From: Tritrichomonas foetus
Lineage: Eukaryota; Parabasalia; Tritrichomonadida; Tritrichomonadidae
DNA length: 64,000 nt
Reading direction: 5' to 3'
NCBI GenBank assembly: GCA_001839685.1
Contig: MLAK01000560.1
Span: 70,865-134,864, forward strand
The notes under the pieces were generated by a model that had not been told where the DNA came from, made no database searches, and saw only the letters and a program-made list of their open reading frames with translations. The translations under genes and the position numbers were made by a program. Below are positions 1 to 8,434 of this stretch, in pieces (position 1 is the first letter of the stretch; the number at the start of each line of letters is the position of its first letter).

Positions 1-416
1 ATATTCACGAGAAATCCCCAAAATGCAAAGAAGAATACAATTCCAAGTGGACCAAGTAATTCTGTGAAAAAGTTGAATGATCCAATCAGCATCAAAAGTG
101 CAGTAATTGTCATTGAATATGCGGCAATTGGATACTCCTGCTGCATGACGGCAGCACGATCAGTTCCGCTGGGTCTTCCTTTTGTCATAATCAGTAAATA
201 CGTGGCAAAGAGTACAAAAATCACAAACATAATCGAGCAAAATCGAACGGAGTTCTTTTGAATAAAGTTTCCGTTTATGAAGCGAGTGAATATTTTCATC
301 TGCCAACCGATGATTGCGAGCAAAAAGCCTGTAAGGATGGCCCAAAGGAGGCGCCTGAGCCAGAATTCTTGTCGTTCATTATCATTGAAAGCGCGTGGTT
401 GTTGGTTGTATCTCAT
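1..416 (-). CDS. Four-pass membrane protein, TMEM128-like (3' end cut by window edge)
   Basis: The frame is open from the ATG at 416-414 to the window edge, giving 138 codons without a stop, so the C-terminus is missing. The predicted protein starts MRYNQQPRAF and has four hydrophobic stretches at about residues 19-38, 56-75, 95-117 and 120-137. The first pair is separated by a short polar loop, and the last pair is preceded by an E-Y-P motif. Spacing and the YP...FF..LLGPL pattern resemble TMEM128-type small membrane proteins of the ER/nuclear envelope, whose biochemical role is not known. The family name is a recollection-based guess. The membrane topology is directly visible. The start is the first ATG in frame, and no Inr motif is evident just upstream. 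Confidence 0.6.
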   Translation of the reverse strand, partial: MRYNQQPRAFNDNERQEFWLRRLLWAILTGFLLAIIGWQMKIFTRFINGNFIQKNSVRFCSIMFVIFVLFATYLLIMTKGRPSGTDRAAVMQQEYPIAAYSMTITALLMLIGSFNFFTELLGPLGIVFFFAFWGFLVN

Positions 417-825
417 CGAAGAAAATCACCAAAATCTTTACTAAGGTTAATTTTGACAGGAATTTGCCAATCACCCGCTTCGTTAACTAAAAAAATCATT
501 AACTTACAGCAAAAAAGTTTCACAATAAACGGTCTCGAACAAGAAATCTCGAAAAATTGAACGTAATATTGATATTAGTCAGCAATCCCTGAAAATAACA
601 AATGATAAACATTATTTATTTAATTCCAATACCCATAAAATTAAATTTATTGAATATGCATATTCATTTTACAAAACAGCCAACATTTAAACTGGAATCA
701 TCCACTTTTATTAACTGACTAGTTTACAAGCAAAAATGATAAAAATAAAGAAAGAATGAAAATAAATAAATGTGAAAGAAAAATGTAAATTTAACAAACA
801 ATTTTAAATAATAACATAAAAAAAG
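417..825. other. Intergenic, AT-rich
   Basis: This stretch lies between the start of the TMEM128-like gene and the 3' end of the 268-residue gene, both on the minus strand. It should hold the promoter of the first and the 3' untranslated region of the second. No RNA gene, repeat or convincing open frame was seen. Confidence 0.5.
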
Positions 826-1632
826 TTAGCAAGAAGCTTCACTGACACTATTAACGACTTCTTCTGCAAGTTGCAGCATGATTTTTGCTCGGAAAATTTG
901 GTCGTGCAAATAATCATAAACCAAATCATTTTTCGCAAAAAATCGATCATCCACGCAACCTGGTGATGAGCATTTTGGGAAAAGGCCTTGATTTCGAGTT
1001 CCATCGAGTGGTGCTCGCGGATCAGGACCAAGATTCTGATAAATTGTCTGATTCATCTGAAAAACCGTTTGGTCGTCTATGCAATTTGTTCTTCGAGAAA
1101 GGAGATCAGGAATCATTGTTTCAATAAGTCCTGGGCTGATTTGGTTGGCATTCCATCTACTTGTGATATTTTGAATTAGCGCTTTGACGGGTGTAATTCG
1201 ATGAACATCAAGCGTTTCTGGTGGAGTTTGCGTGGCAACAGTTCCCTCTTTGGGTCCTCTGACGATCCCATTATTCGTTAAAAATGCAATCCATGGATCA
1301 CCTAATGAACTGATATTAACGTCGACGACAATGTTCCCAGTTTGGTAACTACTTACTGGTACTCTTATGCAATTAGTTTGATTCGAAACGTATTTTTGAG
1401 GATGAATATATGAATAGCGTGAGCCAATAGCTGTAAATGGATAAAATGTGTCATTGACAAGGAAAGTCTCAATATTTCCGATCTCCGTTGTAGAAGTTGA
1501 AACATTGGTATAATTATTTTCGAGACTTGTGTTAAAGCATATAAGGCAAAAGACAATTGAGCTAAATGAGTTGGGAATGTCTTGATAATGAATCGTATAT
1601 GGATTAGGTTGGTAGGAAATATTAAATCTCAT
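826..1632 (-). CDS. Unknown protein rich in N-glycosylation sequons
   Basis: This is a 268-residue frame starting at the ATG at 1632-1630. A TTG-initiated extension to 1665 is possible but less likely, because an Inr-like TCATA lies 6-10 nt before the ATG. I do not recognise the family. There are nine N-x-S/T sequons (for example NIS at residue 4, then NTS, NYT, NVS, NDT, NQT, NIS, NIT, NQT) and several cysteines, including a closely spaced C-S-S-P-G-C. These suggest an extracytoplasmic protein. However, no proper signal peptide is visible, only a short hydrophobic run near residues 22-33 that could act as a signal anchor. The C-terminus ends in Cys. It could be a 5'-truncated relic of a longer secreted protein. 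Confidence 0.6.
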   Translation of the reverse strand: MRFNISYQPNPYTIHYQDIPNSFSSIVFCLICFNTSLENNYTNVSTSTTEIGNIETFLVNDTFYPFTAIGSRYSYIHPQKYVSNQTNCIRVPVSSYQTGNIVVDVNISSLGDPWIAFLTNNGIVRGPKEGTVATQTPPETLDVHRITPVKALIQNITSRWNANQISPGLIETMIPDLLSRRTNCIDDQTVFQMNQTIYQNLGPDPRAPLDGTRNQGLFPKCSSPGCVDDRFFAKNDLVYDYLHDQIFRAKIMLQLAEEVVNSVSEASC

Positions 1633-1637
1633 TTTTT

Positions 1638-1642
1638 TATGA
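1638..1642 (-). promoter_or_regulatory. Inr-like initiator, TCATA
   Basis: On the minus strand TCATA lies five bases before the ATG of the 268-residue gene and fits the trichomonad initiator consensus TCA(+1)Y(T/A). Such short matches can arise by chance in AT-rich DNA. Confidence 0.4.
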
Positions 1643-2196
1643 GCAATTTTAAACGTCCCTCTCAAGACTAAATATCTTCAGAAATTAGACGGTGAGATGA
1701 AATTTATCGTTAAAAATTTGAATGAAAACATCATTGAATTAATTGGCTAGTTAAACAGTCATTTTGATTCACTGACATATCAATTGTGAATGTAATCATT
1801 TTTCTAAAAGTATCAAAATTGATTTTTCTTCCTCAATAAGTATCAAAATCAATTTTTTTTTTTGCGGATATGGGTGAAGTTGTCATTGCAAAATGTTTCT
1901 TTTTCTTTTATATCAATACCCGTTCATGGTGAGTGGGTCTTGGTATTTTAAAAATAATGTTTACGATAAACATGGTCCAATTTTCCGGAAGCAGATACAA
2001 CTTTTTAAAAGATGGTATTGAATTGAAATTTATGCAAAATATTGCATTTTTTCCAAAATCTATTCATTTAATTATAGAATTTTTTCGTTAAATTCATTCA
2101 CTAATTTGAGTGAAATTCTATTTATTTGCTAAAAATTATTATATTCTATTTATATTGCCAAAAATTACAATTATCGTCCAATATGAAAATATTTAC
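1643..2196. other. Intergenic between divergent genes
   Basis: This is the shared upstream region of the 268-residue gene (minus) and the transporter gene (plus). Two near-identical blocks reading AAGTATCAAAAT(TG/CA)ATTTTT occur around 1806-1860. Otherwise it is AT-rich with no gene. Confidence 0.4.
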
Positions 2197-2238
2197 ATCC
2201 CCTCTGAAAATATTTTAATCCCCTCTGAAAATTGTTAT
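2197..2238 (+). repeat. Two tandem 21-bp units upstream of transporter gene
   Basis: Two adjacent units begin ATCCCCTCTGAAAAT, at 2197-2217 and 2218-2238. The C-rich core stands out in AT-rich flanks and lies 66-107 bp before the transporter ATG, so it could be a duplicated factor-binding site. Confidence 0.6.
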
Positions 2239-2285
2239 CAAAAGGAAAAAAATCGATATCAATTCAATTTGAATATGAAGCTAAA

Positions 2286-2290
2286 TCATA
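2286..2290 (+). promoter_or_regulatory. Inr-like initiator, TCATA
   Basis: TCATA ends 13 bases before the ATG at 2304 and fits TCAYW at the spacing typical of trichomonad genes. Confidence 0.4.
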
Positions 2291-2303
2291 GATTTTTCTT
2301 TTC

Positions 2304-3626
2304 ATGATTAGCTACATCGACACAATTCAAGTCCTTCTTTCGACTTTTACTGTTGTTGGATTATCTTACTTCACCTCCTTCCTCAAACTATTCAATGTAC
2401 AAGAAATATCAACACTTCGTCGTACCATATTTTTGGTTGCAATGCCCGGAATGATTTTCCACAGAATTGCACTTCGAGAGATATCATATGAAACTTGGCA
2501 GCCATTAATTCACGCAATTTGCACGCAAGCAACCTTGCACCTACTAATATTAATTGTTGTATATTGTATCCCCTCAGGAAACAAGTTTGTCATGTTTTTG
2601 CAATCCATTTTTTCATGTACATATTCTTCCTTCTTCTATGCATATCCAATTATTCAAATTTTATATGGGAATGATTATTTATTCATTCCAGTTGTTGCAA
2701 GTATTGTCCACTTTTTGATAATGAATCCTCTACACACAATTCTGATATTTAAAGAAGATACAAATGAAGATCACTCACTATCAGATCATCAAAATGAAGA
2801 AGACGAACTTGAAGATGGAATTGAAGATGGCGCAGGTGGTCCAATTCATCCAGTTGAAACAACAATCACAAAGGAAGCTGATAATGCTAATAAAATTCCT
2901 AAAAGTGGATCAGACAATTCACTTGATGAAACAAGCATACAACCAAAAGATCCTGAACAACCTCAAATTAACAGTAGCCAAAAGATTAATAAATTAAGGA
3001 GAAGCTCAAGTATTTCTGAAATATTGACTGTCACAGAATTTGAGCAACCAGAAACATATGATTATCCTGATGAACTTGATTCATCTGTTGAAGAAATCTA
3101 TGAAGATGAAGTTGTTGCAGTCAGCACAAAAGAAAAGCCAAAGAAACTTCTCTGGAAGAGTTTTTTGTTTTCTTTACTCAGTCCTTTAAATATTTGTACA
3201 CTAATTGGCCTTATTTGGTCCATTCCACACTGGGACATGCCATTATTCATCGAAAAGTTTGTAAATTACCTGGAAGTTGCTGTTCCAGCAACAGGACTTG
3301 CCTGTATCGGAGTTTTCTTATGGGAGCATCCATTCTTTGGTTGCAACTGGCTCGAAGTTGGAATCTACTTGTGTGTTCATTTCATTGTCCTTCCAATTCT
3401 CGCTGCTATTTGGGCATGGATATTGAAACTCGACAAAACAATGGCATCAATAGTCACACTCATCAATGTGGCACCAGCATCGCTCACTGGATACGTGATG
3501 ACTATTAATTGTGGTTACGGTATGAAGTCGGCTTCTTTCACATTCTTCTGGTCCAACTTGTTATTTATTCCTGTTTTTATGATATGGGTTTTAGCAATCA
3601 ACAAGATTCACTTATTTGACAACTAA
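2304..3626 (+). CDS. Auxin-efflux-carrier / PIN-like family membrane transporter
   Basis: The protein has 440 residues. The N-terminal 150 residues hold about five hydrophobic helices, starting with a segment at residues 6-27. A long hydrophilic loop (about residues 153-285) follows, rich in Asp/Glu and Ser/Pro, and then a second block of about five helices to the C-terminus. This 5 + loop + 5 plan, the RRTIFLVAMPGMIFH stretch in the N-terminal half and the NVAPAS motif near residue 393 fit the membrane transport protein (AEC/PIN-like) family. Family members export or sequester organic anions at the plasma membrane or ER. The substrate here cannot be told. The ATG at 2304 follows an Inr-like motif. 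The gene is divergent from the 268-residue gene and stands alone. Confidence 0.8.
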   Translation: MISYIDTIQVLLSTFTVVGLSYFTSFLKLFNVQEISTLRRTIFLVAMPGMIFHRIALREISYETWQPLIHAICTQATLHLLILIVVYCIPSGNKFVMFLQSIFSCTYSSFFYAYPIIQILYGNDYLFIPVVASIVHFLIMNPLHTILIFKEDTNEDHSLSDHQNEEDELEDGIEDGAGGPIHPVETTITKEADNANKIPKSGSDNSLDETSIQPKDPEQPQINSSQKINKLRRSSSISEILTVTEFEQPETYDYPDELDSSVEEIYEDEVVAVSTKEKPKKLLWKSFLFSLLSPLNICTLIGLIWSIPHWDMPLFIEKFVNYLEVAVPATGLACIGVFLWEHPFFGCNWLEVGIYLCVHFIVLPILAAIWAWILKLDKTMASIVTLINVAPASLTGYVMTINCGYGMKSASFTFFWSNLLFIPVFMIWVLAINKIHLFDN

Positions 3627-3922
3627 AAATATACTAGATTCATCTTTCTTTATTTTTATTCATAATCAATAAATTTTATAGTTCTCTAGAATAAAAGGAA
3701 AAATGAGAAAATATGGCATATGATATTATCATAAGCTGGCTCACTATGGGAGAGAGTATAAAGGTAATCATTTCTCTTTTTAATTTCAATTATGAAAGAA
3801 TCTATAATGAATATTTTCAATTTAGAATGCATTCTAGTTGAGATGAAAAAATTGTTCATTCGAATAAAGATAAGAAAAAGAATATAATACTATTTACCAA
3901 ACACAAATTATGGATGATTATC

Positions 3923-5161
3923 TTATTGATCAACGACAAATTGATTATCATTATAATCTTCCTGATTAGGAATCATTTTTTTAGTTCCTGGTCGTTTTCG
4001 TAACTTTCTTTTTGTATTATTTTTTGCAAGAAACCCGAAAGGTGCATAAGTAATGAAATAAATCGCAGCTGCCAAAAAAATTACAAAAATTACAAATATC
4101 ATTTTCTTTGTTGGAAAATGAAATGATTGTCTAAAATTGCAAATATCTTGAAATCCTTCTTCAGGGGCATTCAAAGTATCATGTTTTCCCATAACTATAT
4201 CATTTATATGCTTTGAATTATCAGATAGAGTTCCCCAATTATCATTAAAACAATGATCAAAAATGATGGAAGATGATCTAGAACGCGCGTTATCTAAGAA
4301 TGCTCCATGATTGAAAATGAAAAAAGAATAATCAATGGTAGTTGGTGAAGAAAAAAATAAAAGAGCTAATTTCACAGAATTATTGACCATGTTTAAATAA
4401 GATCCAGTTAAAGGTGCGTTTGAAATATATGTTGATAAAATACTTGCTCCGGAATTTTTTTCAAGGTGACAAAATAATAAAGAAATTCCATTGTTCAACA
4501 TTCCAGTAAAACCTGCGGAACCGAAAAAAGGACTATTTTTTGTAAAATTGAAATTTTTTAATTCCATTCCACCTTTATTAACGTGAATCGTGTCAAAATT
4601 ATGATATTGTTTGCCGCAATTGTCATTTATAGCAGTACAATCAGTAAATAAAGATGGTGGATATGATTTTTCTAAAAATACAACATTGGCCCTTTCTTTT
4701 GCTGTACAACATGAAAAGCAGGTTGATTTAATGAATGCATTATTACCACAAATAAAAAGAGCTCCGCCATTTTTCAAACAATTACAAAACTGAAAAAAGC
4801 AACGATTAACTTCTACATTATTGCAATGTATAGAAAGTCCACCACCATTTGTTGGTGACATACATCGATTAAACTTACAGTTGATGATTTTCTTTGTGGA
4901 ATTTAGAGAAACTCCCTGTTTTAGAATAAGATTCTCCATATCTTTTTCTATCACAATTGAAGAAGATAAAAAATTATAAAATGAACTATCAATAACATTT
5001 AGAAAAATAGGTGAACGAAATGAATAAAATATTGGATTATTAAATTTGGAAAAATATGACTGTGAAATTTGAATGTTTGACTTCTCATGTGTATTTGAAA
5101 TGAATGGTGATGAAAATACAGAAGTTAGTACCGATAAACTAGTCAAAGAGAAATTTGGCAT
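3923..5161 (-). CDS. Pmp-like beta-helix surface protein with C-terminal membrane anchor
   Basis: The protein has 412 residues from the ATG at 5161-5159; upstream in-frame codons lack an ATG. The central part has short Cys-rich beta-strand repeats and two copies of an N-G-G-[GA]-L motif (NGGGLSI and NGGALFI, near residues 105 and 132), plus F-x-x-N tetrapeptides such as FTKN. These are hallmarks of chlamydial Pmp-type right-handed beta-helices, which trichomonads also carry as a surface protein family. Near residues 353-378 a run of hydrophobic residues (FVIFVIFLAAAIYFITYAPF) forms a membrane anchor. A basic cytoplasmic tail (KRKLRKRPGTKK) follows. The N-terminus is only weakly signal-peptide-like. 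It is short for the family, so it may be a trimmed member. Role in adhesion is inference only. Confidence 0.7.
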   Translation of the reverse strand: MPNFSLTSLSVLTSVFSSPFISNTHEKSNIQISQSYFSKFNNPIFYSFRSPIFLNVIDSSFYNFLSSSIVIEKDMENLILKQGVSLNSTKKIINCKFNRCMSPTNGGGLSIHCNNVEVNRCFFQFCNCLKNGGALFICGNNAFIKSTCFSCCTAKERANVVFLEKSYPPSLFTDCTAINDNCGKQYHNFDTIHVNKGGMELKNFNFTKNSPFFGSAGFTGMLNNGISLLFCHLEKNSGASILSTYISNAPLTGSYLNMVNNSVKLALLFFSSPTTIDYSFFIFNHGAFLDNARSRSSSIIFDHCFNDNWGTLSDNSKHINDIVMGKHDTLNAPEEGFQDICNFRQSFHFPTKKMIFVIFVIFLAAAIYFITYAPFGFLAKNNTKRKLRKRPGTKKMIPNQEDYNDNQFVVDQ

Positions 5162-5660
5162 TCTGGTGAACGATCTTTTTGAATTCAAAAATGGTCATAT
5201 GAAGAAATATAGATGACTGATTTACCCAAATACATATTACACAGATAAAAAAATCATGTTAAGATTAAATTCAAAGAGGAGAAATAAGCATCAATGATAC
5301 GATCAGGATCAAGTGAAGAATTAACATTAATTATCTCTTACCATGGTTTAATTTTTATAACAATTAGGTCATAGCTGTAATGTAGATTCATATATGTAGA
5401 AATAACAATTACTACATGTTATAACATGAACACTTTTTGTTAATTTGACCTTTCATTTAACCTTGAATATTCACGGTACGATTGACTATTAATGGACGCA
5501 ATTTTTTGACTTATCTTAAAAATCCATGGGGTCATGAATGTTTATGGACACGAAAAAAGAAAAGTCAATATTTAACACTTATGAAAGCCAAAAATTATCA
5601 AATAAAGGAAAAAAAAAAGTGAATCACTTTTTAATCGAAATTTGTACAAATTTTATTCTA
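5162..5660. other. Intergenic, AT-rich
   Basis: This is the upstream region of the Pmp-like gene and the 3' region of the SFT2-like gene, both on the minus strand. No gene or repeat of note was seen. Confidence 0.4.
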
Positions 5661-6104
5661 TTAGAAGAAACATTTATGGAAAAGTGTCGTTCCCATTGGT
5701 AAATATGAAAGTGCATAGTAAGCAAATGAAATCACTTCAATAAGGAATCCAATCAAAACTCCAACTAAATATTTCCATTTCATTGCAAATAAAAATGTTG
5801 TGACCATTCCAACAAGCATTCCTATCGCTGAGTAAACTCTTTTTGGATCTGTCAATGACTTGAATTGCCGTTTGAAGCCAACCACGAAACCGGTTGATGA
5901 TAAAATCATTAAATTGCAAATTGCAAAAAGCAATGAAAACTTTCTAATTCTTAAAAGAGTGATTGCGAAGATTGATAAAATTCCTGAAAATAATCCAAGA
6001 CCGGCTGTAACTGCAAATCCGATAATTCGTTGCTTTATTGTGAGATTAAAATAAGCGTTTTGCTCATCGTCTTCAAGAGAAACCATATCAAGGATTGACG
6101 CCAT
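5661..6104 (-). CDS. SFT2: SFT2/Got1-type vesicle transport protein
   Basis: The 147-residue protein has a short acidic cytoplasmic N-terminus and four membrane helices, at about residues 27-52, 57-76, 90-107 and 110-134. Between helices 2 and 3 is the conserved loop GFKRQFKSLTDPKRVYSA. It fits the F-x-x-G...Q-x-K-x-M/L...R pattern of the SFT2 family, Golgi proteins that act in endosome-to-Golgi retrograde fusion. Length and topology match the family. The gene is divergent from RtcB with 288 bp between starts. No Inr is evident; the first in-frame ATG was taken. Confidence 0.8.
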   Translation of the reverse strand: MASILDMVSLEDDEQNAYFNLTIKQRIIGFAVTAGLGLFSGILSIFAITLLRIRKFSLLFAICNLMILSSTGFVVGFKRQFKSLTDPKRVYSAIGMLVGMVTTFLFAMKWKYLVGVLIGFLIEVISFAYYALSYLPMGTTLFHKCFF

Positions 6105-6148
6105 TTTCCGGAAATATTATCGTTTAAAATTTTTAATTTTAAATTATT

Positions 6149-6216
6149 ATTTGGTCAAATATTCACTATTTGAAAACAAATGTTATCAAACTGATTTGCT
6201 GATATTATGACCAAAT
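6149..6216. promoter_or_regulatory. Dyad of TTTGGTCA sites in shared SFT2/RtcB upstream region
   Basis: ATTTGGTCA at 6149-6157 is matched by its inverse TGACCAAAT at 6208-6216. The flanking AATAT bases extend the symmetry to about 16 bp per arm. It sits between two divergent genes and could be a paired binding site. Function is inferred from position only. Confidence 0.3.
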
Positions 6217-6379
6217 ATTGATTCAAATTAATGAAAATTTTTTCTCTTTTTCTGCGAAATCCCAAGGGATTTTCGCACAAATATTTGATGTTATAAACTT
6301 AATAAAAAAAAATTAGATGCATTTAAAAAGTCAACAAATAAGTCATCATCATTGAAATCGATTTTCAATTCATTGAACT

Positions 6380-6384
6380 TCACT
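6380..6384 (+). promoter_or_regulatory. Inr-like initiator, TCACT
   Basis: TCACT ends eight bases before the RtcB ATG at 6393 and fits TCAYW. Confidence 0.45.
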
Positions 6385-6392
6385 TTCCAAAC

Positions 6393-7934
6393 ATGAGTGA
6401 ACAACCAAAGCTCGAAATCAATCCAGACTTAATCAAACTAGTTGCACCATGTATTTACGAAATTCCAATTGGATTTGTGCCAAATATGAAAGTTCCTGGT
6501 CGTTTCTATGCGACTCCTGATATGGCCGAATTAGTTTTCACTGAGCTCCGCGAATGGGCTCAAAATCCTTCATCCGGACTTCCCTCGGTTATTCAAATTG
6601 CGTATGTTGCCACTTTACCCGGAATCGTCAAATATTCATATGGTATGCCAGATATGCATTCCGGTTATGGTTTTTCAATTGGAGGAGTTGCCGCTTTCGA
6701 TATGTCGAATCCAGATAGCATCATATCTCCAGGTGGCGTCGGATATGATATCAATTGCGGAGTCAGATGCTTGACCACTCACTTAACAGCCGAAGAGGTA
6801 ATTCCACATAAGAAGGATCTTGTTGATGCACTTTACAAGTACATTCCTGTCGGCGTTGGTGGAAAAATAAAGAATTTCATCACCAAAAAAGACATTCCCG
6901 AAATTCTCACAAAAGGTGCAAAATGGGCAGTTGAGCATGGTTTTGGTGTTGAGGATGATTTGGTGAACTGCGAAGAAGGTGGATGTGTCTCATTTGCCGA
7001 TGCAAAGCTCGTAACAGATCGTGCGATTTCAAGAGGTATTTCACAACTTGGAACACTTGGAGCCGGAAATCATTACGTTGAAATTCAGGTGATCGACCAA
7101 ATATATGATGAAAAAGCTGCTGATGTGATGGGATTGAAAAAAGGTGAAGTGGTGGTAATGATACACACTGGCTCACGTGGGCTTGGTCATCAAGTTGCTG
7201 ATGATTTTATTAAGGAAATGGAATTCAAATGCAAGAATTCAGATTTCATTAAAGATCTGCCAGATCCACAACTTTCATCAGCACCTGTTTCAAGTGATGT
7301 TGGTCAGCGCTATTTGAAGTCAATGGGAGCTGCTTGTAACTTTGCATGGTGTAATAGACAAATTATTACACACTTCACTCGAGTTGCTTTTCGAGAAGTT
7401 TTAAAGCGAGAAGATCTTCAAATGGATCTTATTTATGATGTAGCACATAATATTGCGAAAATCGAACATCATACAATCTCTGAAAATCAAACAAATGACG
7501 CAAATTGTCAAAGTGAGAAAGAATTTATTGTTCATCGAAAAGGCGCAACCAGATCTTTCGGGCCAGAGAGAGAAGAAATACCACAGAAATATAGAGGAGT
7601 TGGTCAACCTGTACTTATTGGTGGTTCAATGGGAACAGCTTCTTACATTCTTGTAGGTACTCATGAAGATACAAATAATTCTTTCGGATCAACTTGCCAT
7701 GGAGCAGGAAGAGCAATGTCTCGTTCAAAGGCAGTTAGAGAAATCGATGCAGAAGACGTAAAGAATATCCTAAACGGAAAGGGAATCGAAGTACGCGCAG
7801 CAAACGCAAAAACGATTGTTGAAGAGGCTCCTGAGTCATACAAAGATATAGAACAAGTCATTGAAGCATGCGATATTGTCGGAGTTTCAAAGAAAGTTGC
7901 AAGATTAATCCCTATTGGCGTAATCAAAGGATAA
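6393..7934 (+). CDS. RTCB: RNA-splicing ligase RtcB (3'-phosphate RNA ligase)
   Basis: The 513-residue protein is full length compared with human RTCB (505). It joins 2',3'-cyclic-phosphate or 3'-phosphate RNA ends to 5'-OH ends, using GTP and Mn2+, in tRNA splicing and related repair. Visible motifs include PDMHSGYGFSIGG (residues 86-98), GYDINCGVR (117-125) with the metal-binding Asp119 and Cys122, GNHYVE (225-230), HTGSRGLGHQ (258-267) and CHGAGRAMSRSK (435-446). His436 in the last is the expected guanylylated histidine. All catalytic residues appear intact. The N-terminal region (1-80) with PGRFYAT is typical of the archaeal/eukaryotic form. Archease, the usual partner, is not in this window. 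The gene is divergent from the SFT2-like gene. Confidence 0.97.
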   Translation: MSEQPKLEINPDLIKLVAPCIYEIPIGFVPNMKVPGRFYATPDMAELVFTELREWAQNPSSGLPSVIQIAYVATLPGIVKYSYGMPDMHSGYGFSIGGVAAFDMSNPDSIISPGGVGYDINCGVRCLTTHLTAEEVIPHKKDLVDALYKYIPVGVGGKIKNFITKKDIPEILTKGAKWAVEHGFGVEDDLVNCEEGGCVSFADAKLVTDRAISRGISQLGTLGAGNHYVEIQVIDQIYDEKAADVMGLKKGEVVVMIHTGSRGLGHQVADDFIKEMEFKCKNSDFIKDLPDPQLSSAPVSSDVGQRYLKSMGAACNFAWCNRQIITHFTRVAFREVLKREDLQMDLIYDVAHNIAKIEHHTISENQTNDANCQSEKEFIVHRKGATRSFGPEREEIPQKYRGVGQPVLIGGSMGTASYILVGTHEDTNNSFGSTCHGAGRAMSRSKAVREIDAEDVKNILNGKGIEVRAANAKTIVEEAPESYKDIEQVIEACDIVGVSKKVARLIPIGVIKG

Positions 7935-8434
7935 CTATTTTTGAGAATATATATATTATAAACTATTTTTATTATTATTATATTAAAGATATGAGTTTCA
8001 TTCTATTGTTGTGTTTTTTTCTATTTTTTAAACATCATTCAATTAAAATGTGATGTCTAGAGCTGTTGAATGTTTTTCTTGTAATCATACGTAAGCATGG
8101 ATATTATTCTTCATATGAAGTATTTAAAAGCCTTGTGAATTGAAAATACCTGAGAAAAAATATCATCATTATTTCCAGTTATTTTAAAAGGTGAGAAGTG
8201 TTTCCATTTTTTTCGACATTTTCCTACAGCTCAAATTTAAAATATAGAGATATAAAACAAAACCAATTAAATATTAGATAAGAAAAAATACTGGTAGGAT
8301 TCTTTTGTAACGAATTCAAACCTTTCTCTCCAATTGTTATATTTCTGACTCTTGTTCTTGCAGGTATATTTTTGCGAGAAAAAAAAGATTTAAAATTCGA
8401 TAGTAACAATTTTTATTCACAGATAATAAATGTA
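7935..8434. other. Convergent intergenic region
   Basis: This holds the 3' ends of RtcB (plus) and the tail-anchored gene (minus). AT-rich, with no supported gene. Confidence 0.4.

Noticed and set aside
480..520. ATTAACTTACAG, similar to the trichomonad intron 3' motif ACTAACACACAG
   Set aside because: It lies in the upstream flank of a minus-strand gene, differs at several positions, and there is no GTAYGT donor or split frame.
1633..1665. TTG-initiated N-terminal extension of the 268-residue protein
   Set aside because: No ATG lies in the extension and the Inr-like motif falls inside it, so translation from 1632 is preferred.
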